A DNA stretch of 64,000 nt, taken from assembly GCA_019828565.1 (NCBI GenBank), contig JAHDYR010000062.1, positions 930,001 to 994,000 of the forward strand, in the 5' to 3' direction. Numbering within the stretch: position 1 is the stretch's first letter; each line of letters opens with the position of its first letter. Of this stretch, positions 1 to 8,397 are shown piece by piece. A program made the position numbers and the translations under genes. The notes beneath the pieces were generated by a model. It was not told the origin of the DNA. It made no database searches and saw only the letters and a program-made list of their open reading frames with translations. This stretch comes from Carpediemonas membranifera (lineage: Eukaryota; Fornicata).

Positions 1-475
1 AAGTCCACGATGGAGTACCTGGATGATGCGAAACTGGTGACCATGGAGGCAACATACGGCCCGAACAAGTGGACGAAGCTCGGTGAGAGTCTCGTTGCTT
101 GCCATGGATATGCCATGAAGTCCTGGAGGGCTCCCCCGTCCGTCGACTACGGTACGGCTTTCACTTCTGTGGACCAGGTCCAGCCTCCCCCAAAGAGAAC
201 CCAAGCCACCCAACCCACCCTGCCCACCAAGCCCTCGGACAAGCTCAACCGCTACATTAAGCGTCTGAGGAAGAGTGTTACCCCGCACCCGACGCGCAAG
301 AAGCAACGTGAGATAATCATCGCCCTTTACGACAGCAACCGAAGGGATTTGGTCCAAAAAGATCGTGGATAAGAGATCAAAGATGTGTAAGGATTACCAG
401 AAAGAGAACTATTTCGAGGAAGAGTGGTACCATCTGCTGTCTGAGAAGGAAGATGAGGAAGAGAATGAAGATTAA
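1..475 (+). CDS. Hypothetical acidic-tailed protein, possibly partial at the left edge, one frameshift
   Basis: I do not recognise the family. An open frame runs from the first base through an ATG at 10. It reads a Trp-rich segment, a Pro/Thr-rich linker (about residues 55-80) and a basic stretch, then hits TAA at 370-372. The frame one base over stays open from 317 and ends in a strongly acidic tail (several Glu/Asp runs) at TAA 473-475, which looks coding. The two join cleanly if one A is dropped from the five-A run at 356-360, so I treat this as one gene with a +1 indel. The frame is open upstream of ATG 10, so the true start may lie outside the window. It is convergent with the next gene; the stops are 21 bases apart. 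Confidence 0.5.
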
Positions 476-495
476 ATGAAGAAGCAGTCGATTTA

Positions 496-1183
496 TTACT
501 CATTTGAGTTGACGTTAGCTGCGTGGAAGAGCAGGAGGCTCGCGTAAACGGGTATACGCAGAACATCACGAGCCTCTGCAGCGGCACGGGCAGCGTTCCT
601 CTTCTCAATCACAGCGGCGAGGTCCTTGAAGGTCTTCGAGTGCTTCTTGAGGACAAGCTGCGGACGCTCGAAGATGAGCTTAGAGTCCTTGCGGCACACA
701 CTCTCCAGAAGGACCTCTCTGACCTTGTCGACAGAGATACCAAGCCTCTGGGCGACGAAGGCGTAAGCGCGGGGGCGGACCGACTGAGGGATGCCGTGGA
801 ACAGCTCGCGGTACTCACGGACAGTTGCCAAGAGAGGGCTGCCATGGTCGACCTCATCTCCTTCGGCGTCCAGGCTGATGAGGGCCCTGAAGCGCTTCTC
901 CTTGGCCTCAGAAGACTCGCCCTTGTACTGCGCCATGATCTGCTCAATGCTATCGAGAGAACGGAACTCCGCTTCATCCCTAAGATCCTCCGGAACGAAT
1001 GTGGGGAGGTCATTGGGGCGTCTGTCAACCACCCTCATTGCAAATGCGGTTTCCGGTGGCGACATCGGCAGCGGAGATGCTTCCAGCAGCGTGCTCCTTC
1101 TCTAAGTAAGTAGAAATCATTTCCACAGCGTTTAGACGCTTTCTGCCCTTGCTCTTAGCAGTATTACTCCGTTTCGGAGGCAT
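496..1183 (-). CDS. Hypothetical protein with a basic N-terminus, one small intron inferred
   Basis: I do not recognise the family. The frame from 1101 down to 496 encodes about 200 residues rich in charged helices and ends in a hydrophobic stretch. Its upstream part is cut by a TAG at a CTTACTTAG sequence that resembles the splice acceptors elsewhere in the window. Starting at ATG 1183 gives a basic leader (MPPKRSNTAKSKGRKR), and removing 25 nt (1102-1126, GTGGAA...TTAG) joins it in frame to the main exon. The donor is not the usual GTAAGT/GTATGT, so this intron is less certain than others here; without it the gene could start at ATG 1065. The region upstream is the dispersed repeat that starts at about 1195. 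Confidence 0.55.
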
Positions 1184-1194
1184 AACGTTTCTTC

Positions 1195-1625
1195 AAGGTG
1201 CACTTTATGCTCGCAACGAAATTAGAAAACCAAACGAAGAAAGGAGAAGAGTATCGATCCTCAAACGCTGGCAAGCATGTGCATATCACTAAAAACAACA
1301 TCATGAGAGCTCTGTGGCCTCGAATGGCCTGTAATAGAACCTAAAACAACATCAACAATTGTAACTCGTCGAGGAAGCGTTGAGATGAACTATAAACGCG
1401 GGAATGGATCAAACAATGGATTTAAGAGTGGCATACAAGGCCAGAATACCGCAATTATCGTCCGTTGATCCACGTGACCTCCATCTTGGTCGGTATCCAG
1501 AGAAAGCCCTTCAGACGCTCGCAACACAACATTTAGAAGACTTATCGTGAATGGCTCCTTCCATGATGGACCTTCACCTGGACATGCCATCTCTGACATG
1601 TCCAATGGTCTCCATTGAGCTCGCA
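1195..1625 (+). repeat. Dispersed intergenic repeat, copy A
   Basis: This stretch is homologous, in the same orientation, to 14429-14860. A shared 19-base start (ACTTTATGCTCGCAACGA) is followed by diverged sequence and then a core of about 90 bases (1440-1530 here) that is almost identical in both copies. Each copy lies just upstream of a leftward gene and a few hundred bases before an OTU protease gene. Neither copy holds a convincing ORF, although the core is open on the minus strand. It could be a shared promoter region, a non-coding RNA or a mobile-element remnant. Confidence 0.75.
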
Positions 1626-1714
1626 TTCATCCCTCTGAGCATCCGCCCCATGGTCCAATCAGATGCCCAATCAAAATTCTGCACCGAAGTGCCCCGAGGA
1701 CCTCCTCTGAGTTC

Positions 1715-1882
1715 ATAAGGCTCTCAGAGCCTTATACACCAATTCGAAATCGTGTATAAGGCTCTCAGAGCCTAATGAATCTCCCGCGCGCCGTTGCCTA
1801 CTGATACTGGTCATTTTTCCGCATGGTTTATTAGGCTCTCAGAGCCTTATGAATTTTTTTCATTAGGTCCTGAGAGCCTTAT
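1715..1882. promoter_or_regulatory. Four near-perfect 21-bp palindromes upstream of the OTU gene
   Basis: Four copies of an odd-centred palindrome built from the half-site ATAAGGCTCT lie at 1715-1735, 1756-1776, 1830-1850 and 1862-1882. The first is a perfect inverted repeat apart from its central base; the others differ at one or two positions. The last ends four bases before the ATG at 1887. I see no such sites upstream of the second OTU gene. They could bind a dimeric factor or be mobile-element ends; the sequence does not decide. Confidence 0.75.
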
Positions 1883-1886
1883 AATC

Positions 1887-3262
1887 ATGCAATCGGTTTT
1901 CGACTTCTACATGCTCTTGAAGCGTTCGAAAACGTTTGGTAAGCAGTTCTTTATCTTCTATGACAGCGCTGAGATCAGTCAGGCCTCATCAAACGCGCAG
2001 GAGATGATCAAGTGCTCACTTCTTCGTAAGTTCCTTCTGCCCGATGACAAGATCCTCACCGCCCTTCTTCGTGATCGTAAGTACTTTCCCCACACCTTTT
2101 TACACAGATATTGGCTGGAAAACGCTTCGCAAGCTCTTCAGGTCGCCTCACCTTATCCTGCACCTAAGAGAAACTGCCGAGGCTCAGCTTGAGCTGATCA
2201 CGACATCGGCTGAGCTGAAGAAGGTCATGGGAGATCATGCCTACGACAGCCTTGTCCAGAAGGTCCGCCGAGAAGTGTCTTCGGATCACGAGCACGACGT
2301 TGGAGGTAAGTACTCCAAATAACTCCTGCTTATTCAGTCCTTTCGCTGCTCCGTGAGCGCATAATGCGCAAGGTGAAGCCAGGAAGGTCGGGGGTCGTCC
2401 GTTCGTTCAAGAACAACGCCGAGCCTGAGCTGTCGGACCCGGTCGACGTGCAGTTCGACCGGATAAGGCACCTGGACGCGCTTCTGATGGACTCTCCCGT
2501 CCACAGAAGTACCCTGAGTGGCACATCGCGCCTCCTGCGCCGCCATCTTGCCGTGGAACACAACGGTGCGATCCGTGATTTGAAGAGGGAGCTTTGGCGA
2601 GCCCTGGCCAAGATTGAAAAGCTCGAGACGGAGAAGCTTGTGCCCTTGAAGAAGGAGGCTGAGGTCATAGACCTGGATCGGGAGGCTTTTGGTGGCCGCA
2701 GACCCCAAAGATGACGTCCAGACCATCATGGAGAAGACCGCTAAGAAGTTTAAGAACGATACAAGCTCTCTGAAGCGGTCTGAGGTGCCTGGGGATGGCT
2801 CATGCATTCTCAGCGCCATGCATCTCATCAGGACTGGGTCCCAGCCTACTGTTGGTGAGAAGCTTCAGCTGTACGAGGACATCCGATCCTTCTGTGAGGG
2901 CAAGGGGTTCGAGGGCGACCCGTTCTCTGAGATGCCTGGCTCCCCCTTTCCCCTGGGCAGACCATGAGGCCATCCAGGCCAGTGTAGAGCTGAGTCACAC
3001 TCCGGTAATCATCACCCAGATCGACGAGGACCTTACCTGCCTCTGGGTCCACAAAGGTTGGGAAGATTCAGAGTTCTTGCCCATCCAGGATGCGACGCTG
3101 GACAAGATCTTAGGTCTTTGTGAGAGCATGAAGCTCACTCAGTTCATCGTCATCGAGAATCGTCATGCCTGTGTCTACAGTCTTCCGGACCGCAAGCGCA
3201 AGGCAGCTGCCGCAGAGCCCGAGAAGCGTGCTACTCGTCCGGAGGATGTCACCCGCTCATAA
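1887..3262 (+). CDS. OTU-type cysteine protease, two introns and two homopolymer frameshifts
   Basis: Ovarian-tumour (OTU) family proteases usually remove ubiquitin from substrates. The exons are 1887-2076, 2108-2305 and 2338 onward, separated by a 31-nt intron (GTAAGT...TTACACAG) and a 32-nt intron (GTAAGT...TTATTCAG). The spliced product has a helical N-terminal part, a VDVQFDR segment shared with the second OTU gene, a coiled-coil stretch, then the catalytic motif GDGSC and a C-terminal ENRHACVYSL holding the likely catalytic His. Two breaks interrupt it: the four-T run at 2687-2690 and the C/T-rich run at about 2943-2956. Each is repaired by removing one base. It could be a decaying copy of the gene at 15215 or a real gene with consensus errors. 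The tail is Arg/Lys/Glu-rich. It is convergent with the SET gene that follows. Confidence 0.7.
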
Positions 3263-3335
3263 ATGATTGATTGAATTGATATCTCTTCAAGTTTATTCAC
3301 TCTTGCCTTGAGTCATGCGCGCAGTGTGGAAGCGC

Positions 3336-4282
3336 TTACGGGCGGGGTTGGACTTGGTCTTCCGCTTGCGGGGCTGCGGCTTGACCTGCAGTATTTTTGA
3401 ACTGCTCCACCTTTCGAGCGAGGTAGTGAGGGTCATCTATGGCGAGACTCTTGAAGCGAGCAACCGGGTGCTCCTCTTCATCGGCCTCAAAGTAGGTCTC
3501 GCCATAATCGATGCGCAAGAACTCGCCGCGAACGATGTTGGCAGTGGCCCTGACCGATATCACTGGCAGGCCATCCACCAAGACGTCCACGAACTCACAG
3601 TTGACATCGTCAGGGCTGTGGTTAATCAGGTGGACACCCGCTGCGGCCGACATGGCATCGACGGCGACCTGACTGTCAGCGAATGACATGCTGTGTAATG
3701 GTAATGGAATATGCGAAACAAACACCATCTGGCCGTTGTTGCTGGCCGTCTCAGCATCGGGAATCAGCTTCCCGAAGTATATGCCGAGACATGTGCCAGC
3801 TGAGATATCCTCAGTGGCAATCATGCCTCGGCCGACGCTCTGCGTCCGATTGAGGGCCGGATGGTCGGGCTCCTGGGTCAGACGGGGGTCGCAACGGGTC
3901 TCGGATGAGATCCAGGCCGGAGCAGGAATGGCCTGAAGGCTTATCTCATCCGAAATCAGCCGCTTGACGTCCTGCAGGTCTGAACCCGGGTAGAACATGC
4001 GTCCACCTAGGGTGGACGTGCATGACGGACCCCTCGACGGAGTCCTCCTCGGCTTCAGACGAGCTGGATGAATGGGAAGGCGACTCGGGAGGCGGAGGAG
4101 GAGGAGAATCTTGCTCCTTACCATCCTCGGGCGACTCGGGAGGCGGAGGAGGAGGTGATGCTGCCGTTACAGTCGTTTCCGCAGGACGTTGATCCTGCGG
4201 AGAAGCAGATGACTCAAAAAGTCTTGTTGGGTGGATTTTGAGTCCTTCTCTTACCTACCGGTTGCTGCTTCCTTGCGGGCAT
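3336..4282 (-). CDS. SET-domain protein (putative lysine methyltransferase), one frameshift
   Basis: SET domains transfer methyl groups from S-adenosylmethionine to lysines, often on histones. The main frame (up to about 4010) encodes SVGRGMIATEDISAG, GIYFGK, LINHSPDDVNCEF (the NHS...N motif) and DYGETYF (the catalytic Tyr region), in the normal order. Upstream the reading frame changes at a four-G run near 4028. Dropping one G joins it to a Pro-rich region with a duplicated SPPPPPPESP motif, read back to about 4198. A start at ATG 4282 with an intron is likely, but its acceptor is unresolved (47 or 64 nt are possible). A 7-bp inverted repeat (GTCCACC/GGTGGAC) sits just beside the frame change. 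It pairs convergently with the OTU gene, as in the second module. Confidence 0.7.
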
Positions 4283-4454
4283 CTTTCTTCTCGCCATATC
4301 TTCGTTCTCTTTTTTTCTCGCAACTCCCGATCCGAAGAACAGGCGCATCGCTGATCAGATCCGAACAATACTGCAGTAGCATGCATAAATAGTGTAGCAA
4401 TGAAGGTATACCTCTTTACTTGGATCAAAAAGCTTGTCCTTTGCTTCAAATCAA

Positions 4455-4486
4455 AATGTGCCATTCATGAAAAAAAATGGCACATT
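4455..4486. repeat. 11-bp inverted repeat spanning a start codon
   Basis: AATGTGCCATT at 4455-4465 and AATGGCACATT at 4476-4486 are perfect reverse complements with a 10-base spacer. The candidate ATG of the following gene (4467) lies in the loop, so the hairpin could affect translation start, or it may be chance. Confidence 0.6.
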
Positions 4487-5497
4487 GCAAATGGACGAGA
4501 AATACGGAGAATTCGGCACGCGACGCATCAGTAAGGACCAAGAAGTCTTTGAATGTGTCTGTGGTAAGGTTCAGCTCAGGCGTGGACATCGCGGGATCGG
4601 TTTCAAGTCTTCTTCCTCTCACGAGTGTCCTTTTTACAACAGAGAAGTTGATTAACCGACGGGTGCTAATCACCATCGAGCCGCTGCATGGTTTCGAGAC
4701 CCCGACTCAGCCCTACCCCGTCTTCCGCGTGGAAAGTCTTGCCAACTCATCTGGCTATCATTTCAAGCTCAAGACGGCTCTAGAGCTCGTTGATGATGAG
4801 TGGCTGACTGCCGTTGCCCGCACCTTTAAGTCTACGTCCCATCTGGCCGAGGTACTTGAGGAGTTGGCGTCGCAGTACTCTAACTTCGACACTTACTGGG
4901 TGATATCGGGTCATTCTGATACAGAAACGTCGCGTATGATCATTGATACGTCTACGAACGAGTTTCTGTATCACCATGATCTGGTCCAGCTCATCCTCAG
5001 GTCATTCGAGAGCCCTTCCTTGGTGAGATCGACGCGTGTGCGTCTGATTTACTTTTGCCACCTGCTCCGGACTCGACAGATCTGAGGAGTCTCAGCTGTG
5101 CAGTGCTATTTCGACAGCCAAGTACAAGAACACATGCATTATCCTCACTCCTGAGAAGGTTCTGGCGCATGAGCTTGTTCTCCAGGACGCCTATTGGCTC
5201 TACCGCGTGACATGCCTCGACAATCCTCTTTTCTTTCTGACGAAGTACTTCTCTGGCTATCGTTTCGCGCCTGGCTCAGCAGGAAGACGGATTATAGCCA
5301 ATGGTTCCTTGTCATTTCCCAACGAGGCCAGGGTCATCATGTCTGAGACTAGCTATGCCCGGCCCATTCCTCTTCCTGAAATGCAAGACATCGTTTCTGA
5401 TGTCAACGAGTATGACCCGTTAAGAACCGACCAGAGAAGACTTATGAATGATCGATACATAAGCATGATGACCCGTGCGCTTGAGAGAGACGTGTAG
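4467..5497 (+). CDS. Caspase/CHAT-like cysteine peptidase with N-terminal Cys/His motif, two frameshifts
   Basis: From ATG 4467 the first frame encodes a Cys/His cluster (FECVCGK...RGH...SHEC) that could bind zinc. It stops at 4655, but dropping one T from the five-T run near 4631 continues into a frame holding YWVISGHSDTET. After a second one-base drop at the four-T run 5053-5056 the frame holds RLIYFATCSGLD. A GHS followed about 50 residues later by a hydrophobic strand ending in T/A-C-S-G is the His/Cys dyad pattern of caspase-like (C14) and CHAT peptidases. The remaining 130 residues are open to TAG 5495-5497, where AGTAAA overlaps the stop. The family is assigned by motif only. Substrate and role are unknown. 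Both breaks are +1, as in neighbouring genes. Confidence 0.5.
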
Positions 5498-5540
5498 TAA
5501 ACAGATATATATACAATTTATGATCATCTCTCACTAAACA

Positions 5541-6763
5541 CTAAACAATCGGTCTCATGCCCTCTACTCGCTTATAGACAACCTTACATTTGCTGCAGAG
5601 GGGAACGATGTACAACTTGCCATCAATGGTGTACTGCACTTCCTCAGAGCAATGCTCACAGTACCACCAGTGACAGCCTCGGCAGCAAAGAAGAGTAGAA
5701 GCCTGTTCTTCTGCTTTCTTCGTGTTCTTGGATCTTAGGCCCTTTTTGCACGCCTGGCACTTGTTGCTAGAGCCGGTAATATAGCACGCGGGACAGTAGT
5801 CCTTCTTGCCCTTCGTCCTGACACATTGCTCGTGCAGGAAACCTTTGCAAGCACAGCATCTCCTGAACGTAGTGCCGTCTGGATTGAAGAACCACTCGGG
5901 GGTACCACACACAAGACATCCAAATAGCATTTTGCGCTGATGAAGGCTAAGGAAAGTCGTCTTACATGTCTCGGGTTCGGTAGGCGGGTCTCTCACACGG
6001 GTCTCTGAGACAACGTCGTTGATCAGGACCTTAATACGGTCAACAACAGCATCGGACACGTTGTTAGACACCTGCTGCAGATCGTCGTCACCAAGCCTGG
6101 GTCGCTTGGCTTCCTCGTCGTCAAAGACGATCTTCTTCCGAACCGGCACCGATCGATCTGTCGTTGACTGAGGTGTGTCTGCTTCATCACCAACACCAAG
6201 TGAAGACAGTTGCGTAGTCGACCGTATCGGTGGGATCTCTGCCTTGATCATCGTAGTCGGGGTCGATTTGACCGTTGCCTTTTGCTTGACAGGCTTATAT
6301 CTCACCCGGTTGATCACAGGCAAGTTCTCAAGGCTGATTGAGTCGGAAACATCGTTCAGTCCAGCATCTGAGAGAACTTCTGAGAGCATCTGGCGGAACT
6401 CGGCATGGCAGGGCTGACTACGGACAGCAATGTGCTGCATGACAGAGCCATTGTACTCCGCAGAGGGTCTAACTGCTGTTATAAACGTAGTAACGCCGAC
6501 AACAGTCGTCCGCCTGACCTGTTCCCGGAGTTCAATTGACTTGAACCCAGGGCATTCGGCGGCGACCCTGCGCTGGACCTCCAGAAGTACCTTATGGATG
6601 TCGCGTGCACTCAAGCCGAGGTCAGTTGCCTCGTCGTCCTCAAATACTGAAGAAACAACGGCTGTAACAAATGAACGACGGAGATTTGCGAGCTTACTGT
6701 TGCCATACTGTCTGATGGGGGCGTAGCAGCAATAGGTTCTGGTACAGACACTTCTGAATTCAT
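5541..6763 (-). CDS. Zinc-finger protein with PHD-like and second treble-clef-like finger
   Basis: The C-terminal third contains CLVCGTPEWFF, then CCACKGFLHEQC, then CPAC. This is a PHD-like Cys4-His-Cys3 spacing. A second cluster follows (CQAC...CCRGCHWWYCEHC...CSKC). PHD-type fingers usually read histone tails or act as E3 ligases; which applies cannot be told here. The middle is low-complexity with basic patches (nuclear-signal-like RKK and KRPR). The N-terminus reads best from ATG 6763 (MNSEVSVPEPIAATPPSD) joined through an inferred 47-nt intron at 6662-6708 (GTATGG...TTACAG). Without that intron the frame has no ATG in a sensible place. No frameshift is needed in the rest. It is divergent from the small ORF at 6859. 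Confidence 0.65.
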
Positions 6764-6858
6764 GAGAATTTCTATCCAAGCTGTTTACGTTGTTACATTT
6801 GTCTATTTACGTAGACTCCTGGCATTGACAATACCTAAAACTGCGACATTTGTCGATC

Positions 6859-7074
6859 ATGATTCGAGCAACTAGCCACCAAAAGGTAGAAACGGTAACG
6901 TCAGGGCTCGTGGAAGTTGCCAAAGTACAAGATTCTTACAAAATAATCCGAAAAACTGCTCAGGGCTTGCGAAAGGAAGAAGAAATCAACAAAAGGGTGA
7001 ATGACACAGAGTTTCTGCTGCAAGAGATACGCGATTTGTTTATAGATGCCATACAGACGATGAGGGACAAGTAA
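6859..7074 (+). CDS. Small hypothetical coiled-coil protein, 71 residues
   Basis: An ATG at 6859 opens 71 codons, rich in Lys/Glu/Gln with heptad-like hydrophobic spacing, ending at TAA 7072-7074. It starts about 95 bases from the start of the zinc-finger gene on the other strand, so the two may share a promoter region. The family is unrecognised. Its small size and the repeat-rich setting keep confidence modest. Confidence 0.35.
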   Translation: MIRATSHQKVETVTSGLVEVAKVQDSYKIIRKTAQGLRKEEEINKRVNDTEFLLQEIRDLFIDAIQTMRDK

Positions 7075-7081
7075 AAATGAC

Positions 7082-7153
7082 ATTCACTAGCTTTGCTTCT
7101 CATTTCACATATTCTTGTGAAATATGTGAAATGTGAAACAGATTCTAGTGAAT
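7082..7153. repeat. Nested inverted repeats between a small gene and the LINE
   Basis: The inner arms CATTTCACATATT (7101-7113) and AATATGTGAAATG (7121-7133) are perfect over 13 bp with a 7-base loop. The outer arms ATTCACTAG (7082-7090) and CTAGTGAAT (7145-7153) are perfect over 9 bp. It could be a miniature inverted-repeat element, or a hairpin at the end of the preceding transcript. Confidence 0.7.
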
Positions 7154-7210
7154 CTCATTTTTTCTTGCACTTTTTGGAGTATCTCCAGGGTATCTCCCGG
7201 GAGACTCTAG

Positions 7211-7825
7211 CCATTCTTACAGTATGGGACGGAGGTCTACCTGCCGAATGGCGGCATAGGGGGCCTATATGGCCCTCCACGCGGGCAAATTGTCACTGAA
7301 CAACCGCAAAGTAGCAGGACAGAGCGAACAGAGCCCGGGCCCCCTCCAACTAAGAGCTGTGCCCCCCCCCATACCCCCAACCCATCAGCCAAGACCCGCC
7401 AGGTCAGACAGGTGGACCAAGAGGACCTGCAGCCCAAAAGAGCACGACAGGAGGACACCGACCTGGGCAGAGGCATAGCGGCCCTGCTGGACCAAGCCAT
7501 GGCCCGGCGAGAAGCAGAGGTCAGACAATAGCTGGAAGAAGCTGCAGCCAGAACCATCAACGAGCTCAAGGCCAAAAGCCAGGAGCTGGAGGAAGAACGG
7601 GAAGCCCGGAGAGCAGCCCAAGCTGCGTTGGACGAGATGCGGAAGGACCTCAGGGAGACAACGGAGAAGTGCTCGTCTCTAACCGAAGAGAACGAGGACT
7701 TACTCAGCCGCGCGGCCCGACTCTCGGCAACCAACGAAGCCCTCAGCTTCACCCTAGCAGCCAAGATGGATAACTTCAGGTCTGACCTGAGAAGGAAGAG
7801 AGGCGAGGAGAAGGAAGGAGAGTAG
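7211..7825 (+). pseudogene. LINE ORF1-like coiled-coil protein with an internal TAG
   Basis: One frame stays open from 7211 to TAG 7823-7825 except for a single TAG at 7529-7531. The N-terminal part is Pro/Gln/Arg-rich. The part after 7440 is a long charged coiled coil (repeated Leu spacing, e.g. ELKAKSQELEEEREARRAAQ). LINE ORF1 proteins are RNA-binding and oligomerise through such coils. The in-frame TAG follows a Gln and precedes LEEAAA, and looks like a CAG-to-TAG change. There is no good ATG before 7499, so the start of the original ORF is lost or lies upstream. Confidence 0.6.
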
Positions 7826-8397
7826 AAACAATCATAAGTAAGAGGTGCAGAGGGTAGTGTGATATAAGTCTGAGCTAAAAGTGTATATATGAACCAGCAT
7901 GTATGGCCAGGCTGTGACTAGTAGGGCCTTAAAGTCCAAATGGACACCGGCGAACCATTCCGGCGGGAGCAAAAATGCAACACATTCTTTTTCAACAAAC
8001 CCCTGTGCCCCACAGGGGCCGGGGGCAGGGTTACCAAAAGGTAAAAAGAGCCCTGCCTGTCCGGCAGGCTGTAACTCCAGCCTTGGGAGGGGCAACAACC
8101 ACTGTCGCTCCCACCTAAGCTCGTTAGGTAATGGTCCTGCCATGCGGCGAGGAAGGAAGCTAAGCGGAGACCGGCAGCAATGCCGACAAGCATCGTGAGG
8201 CCCCGACTGTGAAAGGGAATGGTATGCCCTAGGCCGGGAACTAAGGGAATACAGGCACAAGCCTGCCCAAAAGGAAACGACTGCTCGGTTAGAGGCCTCA
8301 GCAACCCACCAAAAGGTACGCCCAAAAAGGGAATGTCTACAAAGAGCAGATTAGTGCGCGCAGGGTAACTCCCGCAGTTTATGTCAGAACAACCTGA

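Noticed and set aside
7529-7531. Reassigned TAG codon
   Set aside because: TAG ends clear genes elsewhere in the window (for example 5495-5497 and 43905-43907), and the element is damaged in other ways.
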